NCBI GenBank assembly: GCA_001600175.1
Contig: BCJC01000003.1
Location: 2,279,224 to 2,343,223, forward strand
DNA length: 64,000 nucleotides
Direction: 5' to 3'
Source: Erythrobasidium yunnanense
Taxonomy: Eukaryota; Basidiomycota; Cystobasidiomycetes; Erythrobasidiales; Erythrobasidiaceae
Shown here: piece by piece, positions 44,891-56,566 of the stretch
How positions within the stretch are numbered: the stretch's first letter is position 1
How the letters are laid out: every line of letters starts with the position of its first letter
Position numbers and translations under genes: made by a program
The notes under the pieces: model-generated
The model's database searches: none
What the model was told of the DNA's origin: nothing
Seen by the model: the letters and a program-made list of their open reading frames with translations, nothing else

Positions 44891-47800
44891 ATGTCCTCCC
44901 GTCCTTCCACCTCTGCCCTCTCGCTGGATGACTGGGATGCCCTGGCTCCCTTGGACGACAAGAGCAGGGCGAGCATACTGAGAATAAGTGAAGCAAGCAA
45001 AGAGAGAATCATTCCAGCGAGGGTAACATAACACACCATCTGCACACTCATTGTCAGATGCTAAGCTGACCGTGTTGCATGCCCCAGCTCGCTCGAATTC
45101 CAGGCGCGACTCCATTAGCGACAAGACCAGCGACACCCAGCAACACTTACAACATCAATGGACATGTCAACTTGCTGCGAAGAGTAGCGTCAAGCACGCC
45201 TGTGTTGGGACAGTCGAGCGGCAGTAGCAGCAACGCCAGCGGGAGAAGAGGGAGCAGCGGGTTAGGACAACAGCAGCGCTTCAACAGGAATCATACAAGG
45301 ACTATCTCCAGCACCTCCAACCTCGCCAGGTCTCAGCACCTCAATGATGCCCTCGACGACAACGACGACGAAGGCACCGAGTACGGAGGACAAGGCATCG
45401 ACCACGACAATGACCCACTTCAGCTTGAAGCACCCATAGAGACGACCCAACAGTTCTTAGACTGGTTTAGCAAGATAGAAGCATCCATGGAAGGGGAACA
45501 GGAGAGGGTATACGATACATTCAGACTGGAACTACAGACGTACATCGACAACTGCGAGAGGGCAACAGAGATGCTACAGGACAGTAGAGGGTTGATCAAA
45601 GAGATGGAAGCGAATTATAGATTCGTAGAGGAGAACAGCAAAGCATTGCAGGTAGCATGCGAAGCAATGCTCGAGGAACAGAAACACCTGGTCAATGTGA
45701 CGGAAGCGATAGATGCGAGGCTGGAGTACTTTAAAGAGCTGGAGACGGCTACAAGAGCACTGTCGCAGCCGGGAGACATGGTCGTCTTGCAGGATGACTT
45801 CTTGAATATGCTGGAACGATTAGACGTCTGCTTGGAGTTTCTCAAGAACAATGTGCGTGTCTCCCCATGCTCTAGCCCTCTTCGAAAGCATTACTAATGG
45901 TCAGTTGCTCATTTATCCAGCGCACCTACCGCGATGCCGAAGTCTACCTCATCCGCTTTCAACAATGTCAGACACGCGCAATGACGCTCATCAAGATGCA
46001 CTTTCTCTCCGTCCTCTCTTCCCTCGGCTCAGAGATCGCTTCCCGCCTATCGTCCAACGCGTCCGCCTCTTCTTCTGGATCTGGGAAAGCGTCTTCCAAC
46101 ACTTCTTCTCTCGCCGTATCCAACCTCTCAGAAGCCGCTCTCCAAGCTCTGTTATACTCGAAATTCGACACCGCCATAACGAAACAGACACGAGCTCTGC
46201 TATATGAACTAGAGAAGAGGGCGCTCAAGAATCCGGAGGAATATAATAGCCTATTGCAGGAATGCCTGGGAAGCTGGTTTGCTCTGAGAAATACACTGCT
46301 AGCACCGGTGTTGGCGGAGGAAGTTAGAAGGATGGACCCGGCAAATACGGATCTTGTCAAGCTGGTGCGCCGTCGCATTTCACACGCAGTCGTTTTGTTG
46401 TTCTGTACTTACAGTCCTCTGCTTCTCTTTCTGCTTACTATAGGCTCGCGCTGGATGCGCATACCTTCGCACCGTATGCGCCAAAGAATGGACGCTCTTT
46501 AGAGAGTTCTTCTCCGTCTCTGGCCAGACTGAGATTTAGTAGGCCACTTTTCTGTGTCTCCTGTACAGTCTGACCAACGTATTGTTCTCGACAGTCAATA
46601 TCTCGAAAGCCTGTGCGACCATCTCTACGACTCCCTCCGCCCCCGAATCTTGCATGAACCGAAACTCGAAGTCCTCTGCGAGCTCTGCAATATTCTCCAA
46701 GCGCTCATATCACTAGACGGAGACCCAGACGAAGACGACGACGACGATGATGCGCAGACTGTCTCTCGAACCCCACAGACGCCAGGCTTGGACGATGGTC
46801 TGTACGAGGGAGATTCAAGCTTCGACATCTCGATTCAACAGCAACCAAAGAACGACAATATCAGTACAAGTAGAGACAAGCTCCGCTTCAGTCTACTGTT
46901 AAGCACAGTGCTGCAGGATACACAGACCAGACTCGTTTTCAGAGCGCAATACGTGATGGAAGCCGAAGTACTCAACTATCAACCGAAGCCTGAAGATCTT
47001 GAATATCCCGAGAAGCTCCAGCTAAGCCGTCTTGGAGAGGGCAGTGGTAAAGGGAAAGCGAAGGAGAAGCAGGTCTACTCAAGCGAGAGTGGTAGCAATG
47101 ATTATCCGTTCAAGATGGGCGTGATGGAAGAAGATGGAGTGGTGGTGTTCAAGCTGCCGCCGGAGGAGATCACGCAGAGCTGGTATCCGACGCTGCAGAA
47201 GACACTCTGGGTCTTATCAAGGTTGCATTCTTACGTTAATGTACGTTCTTTCTCCTGTCGGCAGGCGACGCTGACGTGGTATCATGTGCAGACCGCCATC
47301 TTCGAAGACTTTGCTGGAGAAGCCGTCCATCTCTGTCGACAATCCCTCACTAGCGCAGCTGAAAAGATTGCTGTCCGTCCAACGGCTTCCAAACTCGATG
47401 GACAGCTATTCGTCATTCGACATCTGCTTATTCTGAAAGAAATGGTGCGGAGTATCGATCTTGTTCAGGTTGAGCGGGCAGTTGACTTTAGTAGCGTGAC
47501 GGGTGAGTCATCGACCGTTCCTATAGCGTCTAACTCCTACATGCTCACGTCGTATCTTGCAGACGCACTCTCCAACCTCCTTCGCAACCGCTCAGCTCTC
47601 TTGAACCCAAACGCCCTCTTTCAACTCGCTTCTCGCGGTATGCCAAGCTTTGCAGAAACAATGCGAGATGCCAAACGTGATCTCGACGGTACCCTCAAGG
47701 TCATCTGCGAGGATTTCATGACTCAATCGTCACTGCTTGTCTGCTCGTCCATTCGAGCGTTCTTGACACGATGTCAGGGTTTCCTGTCTGCTGCACCTGC

Positions 47801-48143
47801 TGGCAGTGGAACTGATCTCACTGCACAACCATGGGCTACACCTGAAGAAGTCATGAAGCTGCACGACGAGTTTGTTGCTGAAGGCCAAGGAATGGAATTA
47901 GGGATGCAACAGGTGTTAGAAAAGATGACGCTCTTCCTGGATCAGGAGAAGACAGTAGCTGTCCTGATCCCTCCTACGCAAGCTGAAGTACTAGAGCATT
48001 ATACGACCTTCTACAATCTTATTAGATCAGAGTATGATTTCACCACTGCGAATGCTCTGACACCTCCTGCGCGTGTCAGAGAGAGATTGAAGGCTATAGC
48101 TGGACAGGGAGATGCTGGGTTTGTCAAAGCTAGAGATGGGTAG
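44891..48143 (+). CDS. COG3: Conserved oligomeric Golgi complex subunit 3
   Basis: Seven exons (44891-45022, 45088-45852, 45921-46364, 46444-46538, 46595-47240, 47292-47502, 47563-48143), 957 aa. The N-terminus has LSLDDWDALAPLDD, typical of COG3/Sec34. A coiled-coil region at residues ~140-290 contains QFLDWFSKIEASMEGEQ and EFLKNNRTYRDAEVYLIRFQQCQTRAM. Downstream are LFREFFSVSGQTEIYQYLESLCDHLYDSLRPRI-like blocks (LYDSLRP), RLVFRAQ and SWYPTLQKTLWVLSRLH. The complex tethers vesicles in intra-Golgi retrograde traffic. Introns 5 and 6 are 51 and 60 nt and contain no in-frame stop, so retention would not truncate the protein; I splice them because both have good GT/AG signals. Confidence 0.92.
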
Positions 48144-48591
48144 ACAGCAATACTCTGTGTGCAGCCAGTTATAGCCAGTCACGTGTTTGCATGTTCCAGG
48201 CCCAGAGAGTGTCTTCTCCTGCTCTCTTGTCTCGAAGCTGTGTATTCTTGCTTGCCTCGTCTTTAGAGTATCGTCGTCCAGCCCTGGACCATCCGCTCTT
48301 CATCTCCTAGCGATCTTGTCTGACTCCCCGCGTCTCTCCATATTCCTCCGGCCTGCTCCTCGGAGACGCTCAATCGTCACGCGCGCTTGCAAGGACGGGT
48401 CTCTCTCGCAGTGAGTGTCTCTCCTCCTTCTCTTTCCTTCTAGAGACAGGACACTAGATCTCTATTCACTCCTTGTCTTCGCTCTATATCCTCTCTCTTC
48501 CCCATCCAGCACAACTCACTTGCTTCAACTCCAAATCAAGAGAATCACGGATCTGCCAGTCACCAACCAACAAGAGAAACAAACAGCAATC
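48144..48591. promoter_or_regulatory. Acetyl-CoA synthetase promoter region
   Basis: 448 bp, strongly C/T-rich on the plus strand in its second half and ending in CAAACAGCAATC directly before the ATG. Probably promoter and 5' UTR. No binding site identified with confidence. Confidence 0.5.
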
Positions 48592-51050
48592 ATGTCGGAG
48601 GGAACAGTCGCTGAAGTGATGCAGTGAGTGGATACTGCAGCTTTTATCGCAGCGACCAGCAGACATACTGACATTGGCATTGCTTTCGCCCGGCATCTTC
48701 TCCTTGCAGCGAGATTGCAAAGCGAACGAGCGGCAAGTTCTCGCAGTACAAGACACCCCATGTCAACGAGACAAAGTATGCAGAACTCTACGAAGAGTCC
48801 ATCAAGAAGCCAGAAGTCTTCTTCGATAGAATGGCAAAGGAGCACCTCCATTTCCAGATCCCTTACCAGACTGTTCTGCACGGCGGATTCGAGACTGGAG
48901 ATGTCGCATGGTTCCCTGAAGGAGGTCAGTCTGCAATCCTTTCCTATCTTCATACACTGTCCTTCCTCTCGGTTGGAATACATGCCGCCACCCGGCACTT
49001 GTCTCCGCAATTCACCAATGACAGCAGCTGATACCCTTGGCATTGTCTCTTTTTGCTTGAACAGGTCTCAATGCATCGTACAACTGTGTGGATCGATGGG
49101 CATACAAGCACCCCAACAAGACTGCAATCATCTGGGAAGCAGACGAGCCGGGTACCCATGTAGAACTCACATACGATCAGCTCCTGCAGGAAGTATGCAG
49201 AGTCGCAAACGTCCTGAAGAGAATGGGCGTCAAGAAGGGCGATGTGAGCAGGGTCGTCTTGCCATCTGCTTGAACACAGACTGATTCGTCTTTATTTCTA
49301 GGCCGTAGCCATCTACCTGCCTATGGTACCTGAAGCAGCCGTTGCTTTCCTAGCATGTGCTCGTCTGGGAGCAGTCCACTCCGTCGTCTTTGCCGGTTTC
49401 TCATCAGAGTCCCTAAGAGACAGAATCAACGACTGTCAAGCCAAGGTACTCATCACGACCGATGAAGCCAAACGAGGTGGAAAGACTATTGCAACCAAAA
49501 CTATTGCAGATGCAGCTGTCAAGGAGTGCCCCGTAACAGAACACGTCCTTGTTCTGCGAAGAACAGGCGCTCAGGTGCCAATGCAGGCTGGACGAGATGT
49601 CTGGTGGCACGAAGAGGCAGCCAAGGTGCGTTATCACTATTGCATGCCGTTACATATATGTGCTAACGTGCCTCGACACTTAGGAACGTCCTTACTGCCC
49701 AATTGAGATTGTCAACTCTGAACACCCTCTCTTCATTCTATACACCTCCGGCTCCACTGGAAAGCCCAAGGGAGTCGTCCACTCGACCGCTGGATACCTA
49801 CTCGGAGCTGCTCTCACCTTGAAATACGTCTTTGACGTTCACCCTGATGATCGCTTCGCTTGTATGGCAGACGTAGGCTGGATCACCGGACATACGTGAG
49901 CCGTACGATCTTCGTCCTTGCTGAGTGCAGAGCTGACGGATGTCGATACTAGCTACATCGTTTATGGTCCGCTTATGAACGGTGTTACCACCACTATCTT
50001 CGAGTCTACCCCAGTCTACCCAACACCAAGCAGATACTGGGAGTCTGTTGCCAAGCACAAGATCACCCAGTTCTACACTGCACCCACTGCCATTCGATTG
50101 CTCCGAAAGCTAGGCGAGGAATACACCAAAGGCCACGACTTGTCTACGCTCCGAACAATCGGATCTGTTGGAGAGCCTATCAACCCAGAAGCCTGGAACT
50201 GGTACCATGAGCATGTTGGTGGTGGTGAATGCCACGTCACCGATACATACTGGCAGACGGAGACTGGTTCCATCATCATTGCGCCTCTGCCTGGTGCACA
50301 CAAGACCAAGCCTGGATCAGCTACTCTTCCCTTCTTCGGCATCGAGCCTGTCATCCTTGACGCTACGTCTGGAGAGGAGCTCAAAGACCAGAAGGCCGAA
50401 GGTGTACTTGCCATTCGCAAGCCATGGCCCTCCATCGCCAGAACAGTCTACGGAGACCATGCTCGCTACCTCGATACCTACATGAACCCATACAAGGGCT
50501 TCTACTTCACCGGAGACGGTGCTGCCAGGGATCACCACAACTACATCTGGATCAAGGGTCGTGTCGACGATGTTATCAACGTTTCTGGCCATCGTCTATC
50601 GACTGCAGAAATCGAATCTGCTCTCATCCAGCATCCTGGTGTGGCAGAGACAGCTGTTGTTGGTATCAATGACGAGATGACTGGACAAGCTATCTGCGCC
50701 TTCGTCTGCTTGAAGCCAGATTACAAATACGATGACTCGAAAGAAGCAGATCTCATCAAGGAGCTTACCCTCCAAGTTCGAAAGAATATCGGACCTTTCG
50801 CCGCTCCCAAGCGTCTTCTCGTGGTATCGGATCTGTAAGTCGCAGCCAACGGCAGTATTATACGAAGAACATGCGCTGACTCTTCTGTCTCCTTCTCAGC
50901 CCCAAGACAAGATCTGGTAAACTGATCCGAAGAATCCTGCGAAAGCTTGCTTCGGGCGAAGCAGACCAGCTGGGCGACTTGAGTACAGCTGCAGACCCTT
51001 CAGTCATCGAGGATATCCAGAAGAAGCTCGAGAAGGGTCAGAAGAAGTGA
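48592..51050 (+). CDS. ACS1: Acetyl-CoA synthetase
   Basis: Seven exons (48592-48623, 48710-48924, 49065-49243, 49302-49625, 49684-49895, 49953-50834, 50900-51050), 664 aa, the usual ACS length. AMP-binding motif [11 protein letters not shown]; other signatures are [37 protein letters not shown]-type [27 protein letters not shown], and the C-terminal acylation-site motif [11 protein letters not shown] with the regulatory Lys. It makes acetyl-CoA from acetate, ATP and CoA, supplying cytosolic acetyl-CoA for lipids and histone acetylation, and here also for isoprenoids. No targeting signal is obvious. Confidence 0.97.
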
Positions 51051-51292
51051 AAGGCTTGAATGCGAGATATCGTTACAAATCAGTAAAGCAAAGGGTGTGT
51101 CTTGTGAAACCTAGCGGCCATTTGTCTCTGTTGCGTTCGTGTAATCCAATGCAACAAGTCACTATGCTATATCAGACCATCGCTCTCCTGCCTGATGCTT
51201 CCATTCTAAACGATCTTGCAATTGCTGAATGCCTTGACTGATTGAACCGGTTACTGATAACCGGCGATGTGCTTCTTCCACAAACCAACAAA

Positions 51293-52554
51293 ATGGTCAA
51301 GAACGTACGCTGGGTGCTCGCAAAGCGACCAACGACCTCTATTGGCGATGATGTCTTTCGAAGAGAAGTCGTCGATGCTCCCACCGAGAGCTCCCTAAAT
51401 GACAACGAAATTCTGGTCCGCGTCGAGCACTTGTCACTGGACCCTGCTATGAGGGGATGGCTCCGCGATGTACGATCCTACATCAAGCCAGTACAGATCA
51501 ACGAAGTCATGCGCGCTCAAGGATTGGGTAGCGTACTCGCTGTCGGCAAACATGTCAAAAACCTCAAGCTTGGCGATAAAGTTGAGGGCACTTTTGGTTG
51601 GCAAGAGTACGCCGTCGTCTCAGAAAAGACTGTGACGAAACGAGCTCCTCCCCCTGGTGCGAAGCTCGTCGACTACTTGGGAACTTTGGGCATGCCCGGT
51701 AAGCTCAAGTGCCGGTCAGACATACTGAGCTCACTCAACGCTGCCTGTACCTCCTCCTGATAGGTCAAACCGCATATTGGGGCATCTTTGATGTAGGCAA
51801 GATCAAGCCTGGGGAGGTCGTCGTAGTCTCGGGCGCTGCTGGAGCGGTCGGCAGCACAGTCTGCCAGATAGCCAAGATTCACGGATGCAAGGTCATCGGA
51901 ATAGCAGGTGGTAAAGACAAGTGTGAATGGTTGGAGAAGGATCTTGGAATACAAGCACTAGACTACAAGTCTCCAAGCTTCCATGCAGACTTCAAGAAGC
52001 TGGGCTATCTCGATGTGTATTGTGAGTGTCCGAAAGCAGATTCCCACGAGACTACCAGCTGAACGCCGTGCACTCTCAGTCGATAATGTCGGAGGTGACA
52101 TGCTGGATTTCATGCTCACCCGGCTTAAGCAGCATGCCCGCATTGTGCTCTGTGGAGCTATCTCAGAGTACAACTCGGTGAAGCCAAAGGGTCTTACCTC
52201 GTACCTCAATCTCATATCGCAAAGAGGTGTTCTCCAAGGTTTGGTAGTTTTCGACTATCAATCGCGCTACAGAGAGGCGGAAGAGCAGATGGCAAAGTGG
52301 ATGGGTGAGGGTAAGATGAAGAGTCGCACGACTGTAGTGTGAGTACTTGAGATTTTGGGTTTGTTGAAAGCCTACTGATGAGCGGGTATTCTAGCCAAGG
52401 TTTGGACAATTGCGTCAATGGTCTTCGCGGTATTTTTGCGGGCGAAGTATGTGTCTCTGCATCTTATTGGTGTGGTGCGCGAGCTGAGGCTTTGTACCAG
52501 AACACCGGCAAGATGATTATCAGCTTGGACACATCAGCTAAAGCACACTTGTAG
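51293..52554 (+). CDS. NADP-dependent MDR oxidoreductase (prostaglandin/alkenal reductase type)
   Basis: Five exons (51293-51698, 51764-52021, 52080-52338, 52395-52446, 52501-52554), 342 aa. Zinc-free medium-chain dehydrogenase: LDPAMRGWLRD near residue 57, [55 protein letters not shown] (nucleotide-binding GxxGxxG), FDNVGG, and a C-terminal VQGLDNCVNGLRGIFAGENTGK. Relatives reduce alpha,beta-unsaturated aldehydes and ketones with NADPH. The true substrate is unknown. Downstream of and on the same strand as ACS1, 243 bp apart. Confidence 0.92.
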
Positions 52555-52973
52555 AATCAGCAGACTACTTTGCAGTAAGTCTCGAGTGTTGAGTGTTGTG
52601 AGACTTAGTCTTGTTAGAGGCGAATCAATGAAGAATGGGAGATGGTCAGGCCTGGTTGAACACGCTAGCGTTTGGCTGTATTGCTGATTGAAGTAGCTGA
52701 ATACATTAAAGGGGTGTGTGTATGTATAGATTGAGAAACAAAGACAAGGAGGAAGAATGTGCGTGTATAGACCTCCTTGTACATTGATAGAGATGCTTAC
52801 TCGTCCGTGTATGCTGACGAAAACATATACTGCCCCACCATCATGTATTGGCGATGCACTAAATGCTTGATAAGTATGTAGAAGGAAGTGTACAAGTGGT
52901 ATCATGTATGACTGGTGCGGAATGACGGGTGATTGATTGATATTGTGGCAGTTGTTGATCCCACGATGATCGC
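52555..52973. other. Intergenic spacer between convergent genes
   Basis: 419 bp between the stops of the oxidoreductase and the bZIP gene. Contains AT/GT-rich runs (GTGTGTGTATGTATAG near 52713) likely belonging to 3' UTRs. No gene seen. Confidence 0.45.
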
Positions 52974-55554
52974 TTAGGCCATTACGACGGCACTATGCGC
53001 ATTCTGTGACATCGACGCAAAGATATCTCCGAAGGATGCTGCATTTGAGGCCGCCAAAGGGGCCTTGCTCGAGAAATAGTCATGGCCGGGTCCCATAACG
53101 CGAATATCGATTGCGGGTGAAGGGGTAGGCGGCGCCGACGCAGGTCGAACAGGGATATCCTGCATAGATAATCCAAAGGTGTTTGGCAGCTGTGGGCTGA
53201 AAGACAGCCCGCCGGGAGTTGGCCCGTTGCCTCCATTTCCTCGATTCATGAAAGAACCGAATAGATCTGCAAAGTTGGGTGTCGAGAGGCCAAAGCTCGC
53301 TCCCGCCGAGCCCGGACGAGCTATATCATTGCCGGATGGTGTAGAGGAATGCATGTTGATGTCTTGCTGCTGACGGGGAATGAGACTCTGGGGAGCTAGA
53401 TTGATGGCTTGCGGGCGCAGTAAGGGTACGTTGGCACTTCGAGCAATTGGACCCTGAGCAAAAGGTACAGGTTGAGGAGCGGAGTGGAAAGTAGCAGTTC
53501 GAGGAGGTGAGCCCGAAGCATTCACCGCAGCCATAGGAAGAGGTACTGGCGGCATCGGCTCTGGCTGATAGTGCTGAGCCAGAGGCTGTGCGTGTTGCTG
53601 AGGAAGAGGAGCCTGAGCAGGGACCGATGGAGGCATCATAGGCTGCTGCTGCACTGGCATGTTGGCCGCAGGGTGATGGCCCATCCCAGGTGGAGGACCG
53701 TTCTGCTTTACCCAGTCTGATATGGATGGGCAGCCACATCGCTCGTGGAACGAGAGGGTATGCCGCAAGGCAAACATCTCTTTGCGAAGATTCTCAATTT
53801 CCGTGGCAAGCTGGATCACATCAAAAATGGAATATTAGCTTCGATAGAGTAGGAAGGTGCGATTAATATGACACCTACAGCAGTATTCTGAGCTTGCAAG
53901 TTTGCAGCATGGCCTTCAAGGCCATTGATCCATTCCTTCTTCTTTTGCCGTGAACGGCAAGCGGCTGTGAGTAAGAAGGATTATCGTTATTCAGCTAACG
54001 AGTCCATAATGATGGCACATCTCTGCTGACCTTGTCGATTACGTTCTAAGAAGGCTTTCCTCTTGCCTTCCTCTTCATCGTCTTCGCCTTCGGCCTCTCG
54101 AGTCTGCTGAGGAGGCTCTTCCACTATGGTGTTCTTTGCTCTATCTTTCCTTTTGTTGCTGGAAACCTCCATTATGCTAGCTTCTCTCTCTTTCTTGGCG
54201 GAAGCGTTGCCCTTTCTGCCTTTCTTGCCCGGTTTCGTGGCTGCTGCAGACGAAGTGCTGCTATAGAAACCTCTATCTTCATCCTCATCATCGATTTCCT
54301 CGAGTAAGGCTTCTGCTGCCTTGCCCTTCGCCCTTCTGCCAGCTCGCGCATTGGTACCCCCGCCAAGGCTTGTGCTGGTATGTGTGGGCTGAGCCGCGGG
54401 CGGTCGTCCGTTTGCGTATGGGATGGCGTTGGGATTTGATATTGATGTGTTGACGCCGTTGTTAGATACTGCAGAGAGCGGTGCTTGGGTTGTTGCTGCT
54501 GACGAAGGGACCGCTGAGTAAGGTGAACCACTTCGTTGGCCTTGCTGAACATGTTTCGCCGGTAGTATCAGCGGCTGTGGCTGAGGTTGATGGAATCGAT
54601 TGCTTTGTGGATACTGAATCCCCGCTTGGTACGGTGGAAGCTGAGGCGGATAGCCGGACTGCTGCATCTGGTTTGTCTGGTGCTATAAGATTTATATATG
54701 AGCTTTGAGAGCGAACAAGCTTAGGAAGTGATACGCGTGCTTACCTTCTGTACTATGGGTGCAAAAGCTGCATTTGCGGCAGCTGCACCGTAGCCGGCCG
54801 TATGTGATACTTGAATCTCGTATGGTGCGGGTACGACCGTATTATCAGCGAGAGGTGCTGTAATTCCTGCTGCTGACGCCTGCAATCGAGCCGCTTCCAA
54901 CTGATCGGGCGGTAGAGACGTTTTGCGGTAGGGCAGGACTGCGCTTTGCAGATTGGGAGTAGGAACAATGCTCGATGCTGGCGATCCCGCATCAGGTGAT
55001 GGCCCTCCTACAGCTGGTGACGAGCCTAGCATATCCGAGCTTGTGCCAGTTGACGAGTTTTGTTTGCTATCGACATTGAACTTGGGCCGTTTCCATGAGG
55101 GCAGCGGTCCGTCAGGAATCTCATTGAAGTTATCTCTGACAGGGATGTCATTGGCAGCATTTGACGAGGAGATTGCATCCTGGAAGGGTCGCTTGAGACT
55201 GCTGTTCAAGCTGGACCGTCGCGAATCTGGGCCATCGTCTTTATCCTCTCGCTTCACATTAATGTTGTCCGCCATACTGCTGCCATCCTGTGGTCTATTG
55301 TGAGCATTGTTGCTGCTGTCCTGCTTTGGGAAGAAGCTGAGTTCGAACGGATTGAGCTCCTTGGAGGGCGAGTAGCTCTTTGGGTTTGTCGCAGACGGCG
55401 AATGCTGTTTGACTTGCGAAAGTGATGCCCAGAAGGGAGATCCGAATGCTGTGCCAGGTGTCGAGTTACCAGGTGTTCCGTTGAAGGTAAGCCAGCGAGA
55501 CGGCGTGTCCTCGCCCAATCCGGACAAGAAACCGAGCTCTGCGAGATCGGGCAT
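52974..55554 (-). CDS. bZIP transcription factor, Atf1/ATF2-like
   Basis: Exons 54745-55554, 54031-54682, 53879-53964 and 52974-53810 (794 aa). The N-terminus has DTPSRWLTFNGTPG and ELNPFELSFFP-like sequence, recalling the osmotic-stress activation region of Atf1. The bZIP is KRKAFLERNRQAACRSRQKKKEW followed by heptads reading to LRKEMFALRHTL, near-identical in layout to Atf1/ATF-2. The two middle introns split the bZIP. A CGCP cluster follows. The C-terminal ~240 residues are Pro/Gln/Ser-rich. Orthologues are targets of the Hog1/Sty1 MAPK in osmotic and oxidative stress; a role here is inferred. Confidence 0.9.
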
Positions 55555-56566
55555 TCAGAGTCAGCGTTTGTTCGTATCGTTTATGCTGTGTCTGGTGATG
55601 TATGATGCAGCCAAAGGTAGAGCGTGAATGCTGGGTACCAAGGCGTGCTGCCGCGCGCACGAGCTGGTCGGCTGCGGGCGGGAAAGAATGGAAGAGGGAG
55701 AGGGTCCGCGAGCAGGCGCAGAAAGGCGACAGCTGGGTCTGTACTGTCTGCAGTAACAGCACTCTAAGCTGTGCTTTGAAGCTTCTGCTACCCTCCTCCT
55801 GCCTTTTTCTGTCCCCTCCTGCCGCCGCTCTTGTTTGTTGCTCGCTGTTTTTGGGTGATGGACACGGACTTTTGGTGATGTTTCTGAATGTGTTGATGCT
55901 CACCTTTTGCAGGCAATTCGATATTACCTGCTCCTTTGCCCTTGTCCTCCATCTCCTGCACTCGCTCGCTTTCCAGAAGGGTCGACCAGGTTTGACAGGA
56001 GGGGAAGCAGCAGAGAGCTTCGGCGGATTTGGCTGAGTGCGGGCTCGTGGAAGAGACGCGCTGGTTGTGATGTTGTAGATGTAAAGACTGTATAGAGACG
56101 CAGAATGTATATCGAACAGATCAGAAACCTGCTTTTTTGGGTTGCTCTTTTTCAGCCGGATCGCAGGAAAAGGGTGCCTTCAAGAGGAAAGCAAAGTCCT
56201 TTGGGCAACGGCTGGGCGATCTTTGCAGATCTATCACTATCAGAATGTAACCCACTGAATGAGATACACCATAGCCATACAAGACAGGCTCTGAAAAGAC
56301 GCAGTCAGCCAGTCCAGGTCAAGTAAGCGCAAGCAGGCTGCTTTCAATGGGTCCTCCCGAACTGATTTGACTAGTCATCCCACGATATTGATCAACGAGG
56401 GAAAACTGACAGCCAATATTATCATCAGTAAGGCATGACTGAGCCGCCAGAATCGAGGGATGGCGCTGGAAAGTACTCGATGATTGTGTTACGCTGCCGC
56501 GAAGTCTACATGGTACAAGTCTCTAACTGCTGTGAATGTTACGCATCTAATGTTGAGAATCATTGC
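55555..56566. promoter_or_regulatory. Long upstream region of the bZIP gene
   Basis: About 1 kb between the bZIP ATG and the pyruvate kinase stop (same strand). The minus strand near 55700-55850 is purine/pyrimidine-skewed with AG-rich runs. No protein-like ORF chains across it. A long regulated promoter and 5' UTR is the simplest reading. Confidence 0.45.
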
